Shown here: piece by piece, positions 1 through 6,906 of the stretch
Numbering within the stretch: the stretch's first letter is position 1
Layout of the letters: each line of letters starts with the position of its first letter
DNA from: JBOGZD01 sp050697155
Lineage (GTDB): Bacteria > Actinomycetota > Thermoleophilia > Solirubrobacterales > 70-9
DNA: 19,989 nt
Assembly: GCA_050697155.1 (NCBI GenBank)
Contig: JBOGZD010000049.1
Span: 1-19,989 of the forward strand
Direction of reading: 5' to 3'
Position numbers and translations under genes: made by a program
The notes under the pieces: generated by a model
Database searches by the model: none
Told to the model about the DNA's origin: nothing
Seen by the model: the letters and a program-made list of their open reading frames with translations, nothing else

Positions 1-171
1 ACGCACGACATGACCGCCGCGCGCAGGCTCGCCGACCACGTCGCCGTGATCCACGAGGGACGGATCGCGGCAAGCGGGGAGGCCGACGCGATCTTCGGCT
101 CGAACGACGAGCTCGTCCGCCAGCTGCTCACCGGAGCGCGCACGGGCCCGATCCAGCTCGGGACGGCCTAG
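1..171 (+). CDS. ABC transporter ATP-binding protein, MlaF/Mkl-like (3' end only)
   Basis: Only the last 56 residues lie in the window; the gene begins upstream. The fragment opens with THDM, the H-loop (switch) histidine that follows Walker B in ABC ATPases, then ARRLADHVAVIHEGRI, the usual end of the nucleotide-binding domain. The tail LVRQLLTGARTGPI resembles the VRQFL-x-G-x3-GPI ending I associate with the MlaF/Mkl ATPases of Mce/Mla-type lipid transporters. Such ATPases power lipid transport across the envelope with an MlaE-type permease and MCE-domain proteins. None of those partners is visible here, so the subfamily rests on the tail alone; the ABC ATPase call itself is firm. The stop codon TAG is at 169-171, only 3 bp from the end of the convergent minus-strand gene. 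Confidence 0.8.
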   Translation, partial: THDMTAARRLADHVAVIHEGRIAASGEADAIFGSNDELVRQLLTGARTGPIQLGTA

Positions 172-174
172 GCA

Positions 175-981
175 CTAATACCAGGTCGATTCGGGCTCAC
201 GCGGAGGCTCCTGGAGTGCGCCACCCTCGGTGCCGAGCAGGTCGGGGTCGTCGCGGCCGAGCTCCCAGAGCAGATCGTCGAGCAGCGGCGGCGACATCCC
301 CGCCGCCTCGGCGACGTCGGCGAAGGCGTCTCTGGTGCGGGCGCGGACCTCCTCGCGCTCGCCCGGCTCGACCAGGCCCGAGCGCAACGCCAGCCGCATG
401 AGCACGTTGTCGGCGCTCACCTGCCAGTGCTCGGGGTCGGTCGGGGAGAACCAGCCGCGGCGGTCGCAGATCTTCGCGAAGAGCTGCGACTTCTTGGCCA
501 GCGGATCGGCGTAGGCGGCGAACATGGCGAGGCGGTCGAGCAGGCCGGCCCGGCCCCCGAGGCGTCGCTCGCACGCGGCGAGCAGGGCGTCCGCCGCGCC
601 CTCGTAGTCACGCGCGAGTCCGGTCGCCAGGTCGCGCCAGAGCTCGGCTCGGCGCCCGGGGTCGGCGACCGTCTCTCCCCCGATCCGAAACAGCTCCGCG
701 ACGTCGCGCTCGGAGGCGTCGGCAAGGCGCGCGGCGGTCAACAGGCCGGACTGTCGCCGCCCCGCCTGCAGCGCGACCGCCCAGAGCAGCGCGCTGCCCT
801 CGAACGGCCCCTCGCCATCGACCAGATACCGGCCCCGGTAGCCGCTGCGGTGGTCGACGGCGCAGAGGAAGAGCGCGGCGTCGGCGTTGGGGACGTGGGC
901 GAACGTCGGCGGCTCCCAGCGCTCGGCGAGCTCGAGCACCCGCGCGGCGACCCGGGCGACCCGCTCCGGGGTCTCGGTCAC
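175..981 (-). CDS. queuosine-salvage (Qng1/DUF2419)-like protein
   Basis: A 268-residue soluble protein without signal peptide or membrane segments. Its pattern of motifs resembles the queuosine 5'-phosphate N-glycosylase family (Qng1, DUF2419), which frees queuine for tRNA modification: GSALLWA at about 62-68, an LTAARLADASERDVAELFR segment at 81-99, a DYEGAADALLAAC segment at 125-136, KKSQLF at 163-168 (KRAQ-like in the family), and DNVLMRLALRSGLV at 191-204, where the family has an ADYRVPQVLR-like catalytic stretch. The match comes from memory of the family and is distant; another helix-hairpin-helix-like glycosylase relative is possible. The start is GTG at 979-981. There is no Shine-Dalgarno site, but a TAGGTT box lies 6 nt upstream, so translation is probably leaderless. 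Gene and promoter stand alone, divergent from a truncated plus-strand gene and convergent with the ABC ATPase. Confidence 0.5.
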   Translation of the reverse strand: MTETPERVARVAARVLELAERWEPPTFAHVPNADAALFLCAVDHRSGYRGRYLVDGEGPFEGSALLWAVALQAGRRQSGLLTAARLADASERDVAELFRIGGETVADPGRRAELWRDLATGLARDYEGAADALLAACERRLGGRAGLLDRLAMFAAYADPLAKKSQLFAKICDRRGWFSPTDPEHWQVSADNVLMRLALRSGLVEPGEREEVRARTRDAFADVAEAAGMSPPLLDDLLWELGRDDPDLLGTEGGALQEPPREPESTWY

Positions 982-987
982 GGCGAC

Positions 988-993
988 AACCTA
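988..993 (-). promoter_or_regulatory. -10 box TAGGTT of a probable leaderless promoter
   Basis: On the minus strand TAGGTT is followed by 6 nt and then the GTG start at 981. This fits the TANNNT -10 consensus and spacing of actinobacterial leaderless transcripts. No clear -35 element is seen. Confidence 0.5.
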
Positions 994-1030
994 AAGGAAC
1001 ACGCACAGCCCGATCGCCGCGCGCCCGGGA

Positions 1031-1036
1031 TAAGCT
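1031..1036 (+). promoter_or_regulatory. -10 box TAAGCT upstream of the truncated gene
   Basis: TAAGCT is followed by 8 nt and GTG at 1045. The same hexamer stands 5 nt before the ATG at 7933. Together with the TAGGTT box on the other strand it makes the 63-bp gap 982-1044 a divergent promoter region. Confidence 0.4.
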
Positions 1037-1044
1037 CGCGGGCG

Positions 1045-1362
1045 GTGAGAGGGATCGCGGACCGGACGTCCGGGGAAGCGTCGCTGTTCGGGCTCGAGGC
1101 GGGCGGCGACACGATCTCGGCACGGCTGCGGCTCGGGGGCGAGGAGGAGCCGATCCGCTTTCGCGTCCCCGGCTCCGCGCTGAGCGAGTCCTACGACCCG
1201 TTCATCGCCGCGGCGCTGCCGGTGGCGATGCGCCGGGCGGCGTCGCTGAAGGTCGAGGGCCCGGTGTCCCCGCGGCTGCTGGCAAGCCTGCCGCGGATCC
1301 AGGGCGTACTCGCCGGGATGGACCGGGGCTTTCGCGAGATCGAGGTCGCCGCCGGACCCCGC
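1045..1362 (+). pseudogene. N-terminal remnant of an unrecognised protein, truncated against the VOC gene
   Basis: From GTG 1045 an open frame encodes about 105 residues that look genuinely protein-like, including FGLEAGGDTISARLRLGG, then DPFIAAALPVAMRRAASL, then VEGPVSPRLLASLPRIQGVL. From memory, a similar 'DPFL-AL-LPAMR-G-L-VEGPVS-LL-N' segment forms the N-terminal part of longer proteins of roughly 300-400 residues. I cannot name the family with confidence. The frame stays open to a stop at 1708-1710, but from 1363 onward it lies entirely antisense to the well-supported VOC enzyme, and its composition there (runs of VxVGVVEVDRV type) is that of a shadow translation. The simplest reading is a gene whose 3' part was deleted and replaced. 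A genuine short gene, or a real overlapping 222-residue gene, is less likely. Confidence 0.45.
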
Positions 1363-1764
1363 TCAGACCTCGTACGTGGTGAGCTCGAGGCGGTGGCCGT
1401 CGGGGTCGTCGAAGTAGATCGAGTGGCAGATGCCGTGGTCCGAGAAGCTGACCTCGAGCCCGCGCTCGGCGAGCTTCGCGCGCGCCGACTCGAAGCCCTC
1501 GCGGTCCGTGCGGAAGGCGAGGTGGAGGAAGCGAATCGGGGGCTCGGCGTCGTCGGGGCCTCTGGACGGGTGCGAGTCCCGCGAGAACAGCGCCACTCCG
1601 CTGGCCACGCCCCCGCCGCCTTCGCTCACCATGAAAACCGGCTCGTGCCACTGCTCGTATGCCCGCTCGAGGCCAAGCACCTGCTGGTAGAAGGCAGCCG
1701 AGCGCTCTAGGTCGGCGACCGAGAGGGCGACGTGGTCGACTCCGTGGTTGCGAAAGGAAGCCAT
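1363..1764 (-). CDS. VOC-family (glyoxalase/dioxygenase-fold) enzyme
   Basis: A 133-residue single-subunit vicinal-oxygen-chelate protein. It has two beta-alpha-beta-beta-beta modules: HVALSVADLERSAAFYQQVLGL at 11-32 is the typical first strand and helix, and IRFLHLAFRTDREGFESA (77-94) begins the second. The usual metal ligands are present as H11, H81 and E127 (in HRLELTTYEV), so the protein should bind a divalent metal. The substrate cannot be told; glyoxalase I-like, ring-cleaving and antibiotic-modifying members all share this fold. The ATG at 1762-1764 is chosen because the family domain begins within 10 residues of it and a TAGGCT box lies 8 nt upstream. The open frame runs on upstream to 2604, but that part is antisense to the beta-propeller gene. 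The gene sits 41 bp downstream of that gene on the same strand. Confidence 0.88.
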   Translation of the reverse strand: MASFRNHGVDHVALSVADLERSAAFYQQVLGLERAYEQWHEPVFMVSEGGGGVASGVALFSRDSHPSRGPDDAEPPIRFLHLAFRTDREGFESARAKLAERGLEVSFSDHGICHSIYFDDPDGHRLELTTYEV

Positions 1765-1772
1765 CGCAGACG

Positions 1773-1778
1773 AGCCTA
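1773..1778 (-). promoter_or_regulatory. -10 box TAGGCT of the VOC gene
   Basis: TAGGCT on the minus strand, 8 nt before the ATG at 1764, with no Shine-Dalgarno site between them. It fits a leaderless promoter in the 41-bp gap 1765-1805, so the VOC gene may be expressed apart from the upstream operon. Confidence 0.45.
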
Positions 1779-1805
1779 CGTCAGAGCGCGCGGGTGGACG
1801 GAGCC

Positions 1806-3032
1806 TCAATCGCGGACGGAGCCGATGACGCGGGTCGGAACGCGCGCTGCCTCGACGTGCTTTGGGCCGTCCCCGACACGCAGGCGGGCGAGCTCGCGGC
1901 GCTTGCGGTAGGAAATCACCGAGAGCGTCCCGTCGCGGTTGTTGGGCACGAAACAGCGGCGGCCGCCCGGGCCGGTCGTCGCCCAGCCCGGCGCGTCCCC
2001 GACCTCGATGATCGCCCTCGGCCGCATCCGCCGCCGCGATACGAGCGCCACGTAATCGGACGCTCGCCCGGCCGCGTAGAGCGTCCGCTGATCGCCGGAG
2101 AGGTCGAGCCCGTGGTGCGGCGCCTCGAAGTCGAAGTCCTCCTCGGTGACGCCCGGGTCGATCGGCAGCTCGAGCCGGCGCCGGATCTGGCCGCGCTGGA
2201 GGTCGAGCTCGACGATGCCGTGGAAGTGCGAGAGCTGGGCGTAGAGGCGCCGCTCGTCGGCGGTGAGCACGAACGGCCGGACGCCGTCCTCGAACTCGTA
2301 GGTGCCGAGGATCTCGAGGCTCGCCGGGTCCACCACGGTGAGCCTGTAGGTGCCGCTGCGGGTCGCCCGCAGCTCCCGGGGCAGCAGGATGTTTCCGATG
2401 CTGGCGTTGTAGAGCCGCTCGCCGTCGGGAGAGAGATGATTGTCGTGCGGCCATTCGCCAGTTCGAAACGAGCCCGCGATCGTGCCGCCCCTCGTCTCGA
2501 TCGCGTGGACCACGTCTGCGGTCATCGCCGAGACGTAGAGCCGGCGGCCGTCGCCCGAGAGCGTCATGTGGTCGGCTCGCAGTCCGCTCACGGGCGTCTT
2601 CCACAGCAGCTCGCCGGTGCGGATGCGAAACGCGGCCACGTCACCGCGATGGCCGCGTGAGACATAGAGCACACGACCGTTCGGAGAGACGTCTTGGTCC
2701 TGGACGAAGTTCTCACCGCCAGCGAGCTCGATCAGCTGCTGGCCGGCAAGGGCCTGAACCGCATCGTCGTCGCCGACGGTCGCCGCGGCGCCGTCGGGGA
2801 GGACGTCGATCGTGCGAAGCACTCTCAGCCGGCGCGCGTCGACGATGCTCACGGTCCCGTCCTCAGCGTTGGCCACGAAGACGACGCCGCGCTTCTCGGC
2901 GCCGCCGTGCCCGGCACCGGGCCTCGCTTCGCCATCGGTGACGCGGGGCGCGCCGGCGCCTGCTGCGCCTACAGCCCCCGCTGCCGCGGCGGCGATCGCC
3001 ACCGCGGCGGCCGCGGCGAGCGCCCTCCCCAC
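1806..3032 (-). CDS. exported YVTN/YncE-like beta-propeller protein
   Basis: A protein of about 408 residues made of repeated four-strand blades typical of YVTN/lactonase-like beta-propellers: GVVFVANAEDGTVSIVD, then NGRVLYVSRGHRGDVAAF, then GRRLYVSAMTADVVHAIE, ERRLYAQLSHFHGIVELDL, QRTLYAAGRASDYVALV and RRCFVPNNRDGTLSVISY. An Ala-rich hydrophobic segment at the N-terminus, ending near AGAGAPRV, reads as a signal peptide, so the propeller should act outside the membrane, probably as a binding scaffold. I chose GTG at 3030-3032: GGGAG sits 5 nt before it and it begins one base after the TGA (3034-3036) of the upstream gene, a translational-coupling arrangement. An ATG at 3063-3065 would give 11 more residues, overlap the upstream gene by 32 nt and lacks a ribosome site. 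It is the last gene of the minus-strand train and is cotranscribed with the beta-lactamase-like gene. Ligand unknown. Confidence 0.8.
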   Translation of the reverse strand: MGRALAAAAAVAIAAAAAGAVGAAGAGAPRVTDGEARPGAGHGGAEKRGVVFVANAEDGTVSIVDARRLRVLRTIDVLPDGAAATVGDDDAVQALAGQQLIELAGGENFVQDQDVSPNGRVLYVSRGHRGDVAAFRIRTGELLWKTPVSGLRADHMTLSGDGRRLYVSAMTADVVHAIETRGGTIAGSFRTGEWPHDNHLSPDGERLYNASIGNILLPRELRATRSGTYRLTVVDPASLEILGTYEFEDGVRPFVLTADERRLYAQLSHFHGIVELDLQRGQIRRRLELPIDPGVTEEDFDFEAPHHGLDLSGDQRTLYAAGRASDYVALVSRRRMRPRAIIEVGDAPGWATTGPGGRRCFVPNNRDGTLSVISYRKRRELARLRVGDGPKHVEAARVPTRVIGSVRD

Positions 3033-3033
3033 G

Positions 3034-4511
3034 TCAGCTCCCGCCGGCGCCGCGCTCGACCGCATCGATCACCGCCGGGGCGAAGTCACCGATCGCCGGA
3101 TCGTCGGGGAACGTGAACCCGAGGCGGCTGATGACGAGGTTGTGGCTCGGGACCACGAGCGCGATCTGCCCGAACGCGCCCGAGGCGAAGTACGCGCTCT
3201 CGGGCACGCCCTCGAAGTGCTGGCGCTCGCCGTTCAGCCACCAGAGGCCGCCATAGCCGCTCGCCGTCGGCGCGGGCGTACGGACGAAACGCACCCACCG
3301 CCGCGAGACGATCCGCTCGCCCGCGAACCGGCCGCGGTTGAGATGGAGCAGGCCGAGCCGGGCGAGGTCGCGGGCGGTCGTGTAGGTGGCGCCGCTGGCG
3401 ATGTACTGACCGTAGGGGTCGGTCTCGAGCGTGCTCGAGCGCATCCCCAGCGGCTCGAGCAACCGCCTTTGGGGGAACTCCAACGGGTCGCCGCCCCGGC
3501 GGCGCACCTTGCGAAACACCGCGCTGGCGATCGCGAGCACGTTCGCGTTCCGGTACTGCCAGCGCGTGTCCGGGGCACCTCCAGCGGCGACTCGAGCGCG
3601 TCGGCGTAGGTGTCGAAGCCGTCGAAGTAGATGAACGCGTGGCCGTTGTTGGGCGTGAACGTCTCCAGGCTTCGGGCGGTGCCCTCGAACTGGTTCTGCT
3701 GCAGGCCGCTGCTCATGTTGAGCAGATGCCGGAGCGTGATCGGCCGCCGGTCGTCGCCCGCCCATTCGGGGATCGGCGGGCGGTCGTCGAGCCTGAGCCT
3801 TCCGCGGTCGACCAGCAGCCCGGCGAGGGTGGCCGTGAGGCTCTTCGACGCCGACCACGCCCGCTGTGGCGTGAACGGCCCGAAGCCGGGTCGGTACGCC
3901 TCGGCGACCAGCTCGCCGTCGTGCACGACCACGACCGCGCGGGTTCCGGGACTCCGCATGTACTCGTCGAGCGCCGCATCGAGCAGGCCCCGGTCGATCC
4001 TGCTTCGCCCGTGCCAGAGACGCTCGCCGAGCGGCCAGCGACGGCGCGCCGGCGGGCCACGCCACGGCACCCGTTGGGGCTCGAAGTGCAGCCGCCCGGA
4101 GTACGCGGGGATGATCACGCAACCCTGTGACTCGGCGTGCACGGCGCGGCGAGCCGGGTAGCCGGGCATCTCGACGGTGACCGCCTCCGCGCCGTGGTCG
4201 ATCCTCACCCGCGCAAGGTCGGCGACGAAGCCAGGCGCGAGCACCGTGGCCGCGACCCGCGCGTCGCCGATGATTGCCTCCGGGTCGCCGCCGGCGACGA
4301 AGACCCGCGAGCAGACCTCCTTGGCGGCGAACGCCGACGCGTACTCGGCCGGCAGGCCGTCGAACTCGGGCCCCGGTGGGGTGGGATTCCGGGCCTGCGC
4401 CGGCGCGGCGATCACCCCGCACGCAAGCGTGGCCACCGCCAGCCGCAGGAGCGCGCCGCCCGCGCCGCGTCGACTCACCGCTGACCGGCCCTCCAGCCCA
4501 CCGGAGGCCAT
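3034..4511 (-). pseudogene. exported serine beta-lactamase-like hydrolase, one frameshift
   Basis: Two overlapping frames together encode one class C beta-lactamase/penicillin-binding-protein-like serine hydrolase of about 492 residues. The first part, from ATG 4511, has a signal peptide (hydrophobic LLRLAVATLACGVIAAPAQA, 21-40) and the catalytic SxxK motif as S220-A-S-K223. The second part, in another frame, has the YxN motif as YRN in DTRWQYRNANVL, then a normal C-terminus ending at TGA 3034-3036. The break is at the GGGG run 3572-3575: adding one base restores LEVPPDTRWQYRN, the expected family text. The gene is therefore either a one-base-deleted pseudogene or a read error. Such proteins are usually exported esterases, carboxypeptidases or beta-lactamases; the substrate cannot be assigned. 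A GTG 11 codons in (VSRRGAGG) is an alternative start that gives a more compact signal peptide. It lies 41 bp after the coiled-coil gene. Confidence 0.8.
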
Positions 4512-4552
4512 GTTCGCAAACGCCCCGCGCGGGTGAGCCCGCAGCCGACCTG

Positions 4553-4786
4553 CTAGCGCAGGATCCGCAGCGCCAGTGAGCGCAGGCCCGACTTGACCCG
4601 GGCAGACGCGCGGCGGGCGGTACTCGGTCGCGATGGAGATCGGCGGCGCAGATTCGCCGCGGCGGCCGAGTCGAGCGCCTCGATCCGCTCCCTCGCCAGG
4701 CGGGCGTTGGTTCGCCGGAGCTCTCGGTTTGCCAGCTCGAGCTCGGCGACCTCGCGGCGCAAGCGCTCCAACTCCGACTCGCTCAT
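4553..4786 (-). CDS. small coiled-coil protein coupled to glycosyltransferase
   Basis: A 77-residue protein with no recognised domain. Residues 3 to about 38 (SELERLRREVAELELANREL and onward) have a clear heptad pattern with Leu/Val at core positions and Glu/Arg at flanks, so a dimeric or trimeric coiled coil is likely. The second half is Arg/Ser-rich and ends in a basic amphipathic stretch, RVKSGLRSLALRILR, which could bind a membrane face or the partner enzyme. Its ATG overlaps the stop of the upstream GT4-GT2 gene (ATGA at 4783-4786), so the two are translationally coupled and probably made in step. The role is unknown; an oligomerisation or membrane-tethering partner of the glycosyltransferase is my inference. 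Confidence 0.65.
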   Translation of the reverse strand: MSESELERLRREVAELELANRELRRTNARLARERIEALDSAAAANLRRRSPSRPSTARRASARVKSGLRSLALRILR

Positions 4787-6846
4787 CCGCTCGCCGTCCA
4801 GGTCGTCTCGGCCTCGGCGAGGTGGGCGCGGACCTCGCCCTCGATCCGCTCAGCGTTCGGCGCCCCGAGCCTTCGCATCATCGAATCGTCGCGAATCCGG
4901 TAGTCGAGCAGCACCTCGGGGATCACGTGTCCGACGAGCCCCGCCCGGCGCATCCGCCGGTAGAACGCCCAGTCCTCGAAGCTCGTGAGCTCCTGGCTGA
5001 AGCGCAGCCCGCGCTCGAAGACCGAGCGCCGGAAGACCGCCGCCGCGTCGCCGGCGACGTTGCGTTCCTCGACCAGCCTCGACCAGTTTCCCAGCGGCCG
5101 CAGGCCGCGACCCGGCGAGGCCCACTGCTCGCCCGACTCGTCGACGTAGCGCGCCCAGCTTGTCGCGTAGGCGAGCTCGGGCCGCGCCTCGAGCACCGCC
5201 ACGCAGCGCTCGACGAAGGTCGCGGCGGCGACGTTGTCGGCGTCGCAGAAGAACACGTAGCGGCCTCGGCTCTGGGCGACCCCGGCGTTGCGGGCCGCGC
5301 CGAGGCCCGAGTTCGGCTGGCTGAGCAGCTCGATCGGATAGCGGTCGGCGAGCTCGAGGAGGACCCGGTCGGCAGCCTCGAACGAGCCGTCGTTGACGAC
5401 GATCACCTCGACCGGGCGGTGGGTCTGCTCGACCGCCGAGCGCACCGTCGCCTCGACGAACCGCTCGAGCCGGAAGTAGGAAATCACCACCGACACCAGC
5501 GGCTCACCCCCAGCGGCCCCCTCGGCGCGAGGGGCACGTTGACCGCGATAGTCGCGGCTAACGTGCGCCTCGTCCCCGGCGGCGCGGGCCGGGGCTGTGC
5601 GGCGGGCGGTCGCACTGGAGCGGGGCGTCTCGGCGGCGAGCTCGAGGTAGGCGGTGCGGATTGGCTCCGGGTCGGTGAGCGTGGCATAGGCCGCTCGCGG
5701 ACCCCCTGTTCCGCTCAGCTCCCTGGCGCGGTCCGGCTTCGCCAGCAGCTCCTCGATCGCCCCGGCGAGCGGATCGGCGCCGACGCCCTCGGTGAGCCAT
5801 CCCGAGCGCTCGTCGACGATCTCTGAGAGGCCCCCGGTGGGGGTCGCGAGCAGCGGGCGGTTTCGCTCCAGCGCCTCGAGTGCGACGGCGGGCCAGCATT
5901 CCCACAGCGAGGGCAGGACGACGGCGTCGTGGGCTTCGATCAGGCCCGCCAGCTCGCCGCGCGAGACCGGTGCCCGGATCTCCACCCTGCGATCGCCGGC
6001 GAGCATCAGCTCCAAGACTGCCCGCATCGACTGGCCCAGCGGGGCCGTGTCGGTGTCGCCGCCGACGATCGTCACCCGCAGGCCGTCGGCGTCGATCCCG
6101 CTCACGGCGCGGGCGAGGTCGAGCACGCCCTTTCGCCGCTCGAGCCGGCCTGCACACAGCAGGCGCAACCCATCCCGAGTCCCCGGGGCGCGGGTCTCGA
6201 GCGCCGGCTCGAGCGCCGGCTCGAGCGGGTGCCGGGCGAGCACCGGGGCGGCGACCGCGTCCGATCCGAGCCGCCGCTCGTAGGTGCCGAGCACGTCGCC
6301 CCCCGGCCAGAGCACGTGATCGCAGTTGGCGAGCGCGTAGCGTTCGATCTCATACGTGAGCCGCGGCTCGAGCTCCGCCGGCAGGTGGCCGTTGAGGACG
6401 TCGGTCATCTCCGCGGTGCTGTAGAGGCGCACGCAGACCGTCGTCCGGTGCAACCGCGGGTCGAGTGAGCGAGCGGCCTGGGCGGCGACGAACCCCTCGC
6501 CGAGGAAGTCGGGGAACTCGACCAGGTCGGGGCCCCCGTCGGGGTACTCGCCGACGAGCGCCTCGTAGGCGCGCGCGCTCCACAGCCACAGCGGGCTTCC
6601 GTGGTAGTCCTCGACCTCCCAGCCGCGGGGCTCGGGCACGAAGCGCAACCGCAGCCCGGCGAGGGTGGAATCGCCGGCGGCGACGAGCTGCTCGTGGCGT
6701 CGGCGGTGGCGGTCGGTGGTGAAGATCGTCACCTCGGCCACGGACGCCAGCGCCCGGGCCGCCGCGACGACGTAGGTGCCGATCCCGCCCTCGGCCAGCG
6801 GCGCGACCTCGCGCGAGACGAGCGCGATCCGCGCCCGCCCGCTCAC
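4783..6846 (-). CDS. two-domain glycosyltransferase, GT4 then GT2
   Basis: A 687-residue fusion. Residues 1 to about 405 form a GT-B fold GT4 enzyme: a GGIGTYV glycine loop at 20-26, CAGRLERRKG at 231-240 opening the nucleotide-sugar domain, and the EX7E pair E316/E324 in LWECWPAVALEALE. After a basic linker (about 410-447), residues 449 to about 665 form a GT-A fold GT2 domain: VVNDGS at 483-488, the metal-binding DxD as D535-A-D537, and the acceptor-side ED at E624/D625. Both catalytic sets look intact, so the protein could add two sugars in turn, presumably to a lipid-linked or envelope glycan on the cytoplasmic side. GTG 6844-6846 is the first start available in the frame; a stop lies 60 bp upstream. 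It follows cysM by 60 bp and overlaps the coiled-coil gene by 4 nt. Sugars and acceptor cannot be read from sequence. Confidence 0.9.
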   Translation of the reverse strand: MSGRARIALVSREVAPLAEGGIGTYVVAAARALASVAEVTIFTTDRHRRRHEQLVAAGDSTLAGLRLRFVPEPRGWEVEDYHGSPLWLWSARAYEALVGEYPDGGPDLVEFPDFLGEGFVAAQAARSLDPRLHRTTVCVRLYSTAEMTDVLNGHLPAELEPRLTYEIERYALANCDHVLWPGGDVLGTYERRLGSDAVAAPVLARHPLEPALEPALETRAPGTRDGLRLLCAGRLERRKGVLDLARAVSGIDADGLRVTIVGGDTDTAPLGQSMRAVLELMLAGDRRVEIRAPVSRGELAGLIEAHDAVVLPSLWECWPAVALEALERNRPLLATPTGGLSEIVDERSGWLTEGVGADPLAGAIEELLAKPDRARELSGTGGPRAAYATLTDPEPIRTAYLELAAETPRSSATARRTAPARAAGDEAHVSRDYRGQRAPRAEGAAGGEPLVSVVISYFRLERFVEATVRSAVEQTHRPVEVIVVNDGSFEAADRVLLELADRYPIELLSQPNSGLGAARNAGVAQSRGRYVFFCDADNVAAATFVERCVAVLEARPELAYATSWARYVDESGEQWASPGRGLRPLGNWSRLVEERNVAGDAAAVFRRSVFERGLRFSQELTSFEDWAFYRRMRRAGLVGHVIPEVLLDYRIRDDSMMRRLGAPNAERIEGEVRAHLAEAETTWTASG
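6196..6227 (-). repeat. 12-bp tandem repeat inside the GT4 domain
   Basis: About 2.7 copies of CTCGAGCGCCGG (plus-strand spelling), encoding the LEPALEPALE stretch near residues 208-217 of the glycosyltransferase, just before its second Rossmann lobe. It is in frame and lies in the hinge between lobes, so copy-number change would alter the linker without breaking the gene. Confidence 0.7.
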
Positions 6847-6897
6847 CGCAAGTGGATCGCGCTTCGCACGACAACCAACGGAATCTGCTCCGCGCTC
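6841..6897 (-). repeat. SAEQI element, copy 1 (upstream of GT4-GT2)
   Basis: A 57-bp stretch filling most of the gap between cysM and the GT4-GT2 gene. It shares with 19339-19399 the blocks GAGYGCGGAGCAGATT, then GTGCRAAGCGCGATCCA, then CGGTGAGC, separated by unlike spacers of 12 and 4 nt. The last block contains the GTG start of the glycosyltransferase. A tiny frame, VSAEQIPLVVVRSAIHLR, opens on a GTG at 6897-6899 and ends on TGA 6843-6845, overlapping that start; it may be a leader peptide or a gene remnant. Function unknown. Confidence 0.6.
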
Positions 6898-6906
6898 ACC
6901 GGGTGC

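Noticed and set aside
427..1710. Long plus-strand open frame of 427 codons
   Set aside because: Its first part is antisense to the Qng1-like gene and its last part antisense to the VOC gene; only the stretch from 1045 to about 1362 looks like protein, and that is listed alone.
1765..2604. N-terminal extension of the VOC frame
   Set aside because: The text is Arg/Pro-rich shadow translation of the beta-propeller gene; the VOC domain starts right after ATG 1764, which has its own promoter box.
4528..4541. Short GCGGG/CCCGC hairpin between the coiled-coil and hydrolase genes
   Set aside because: Five-base arms with no T run in very GC-rich DNA; too weak to call a terminator.
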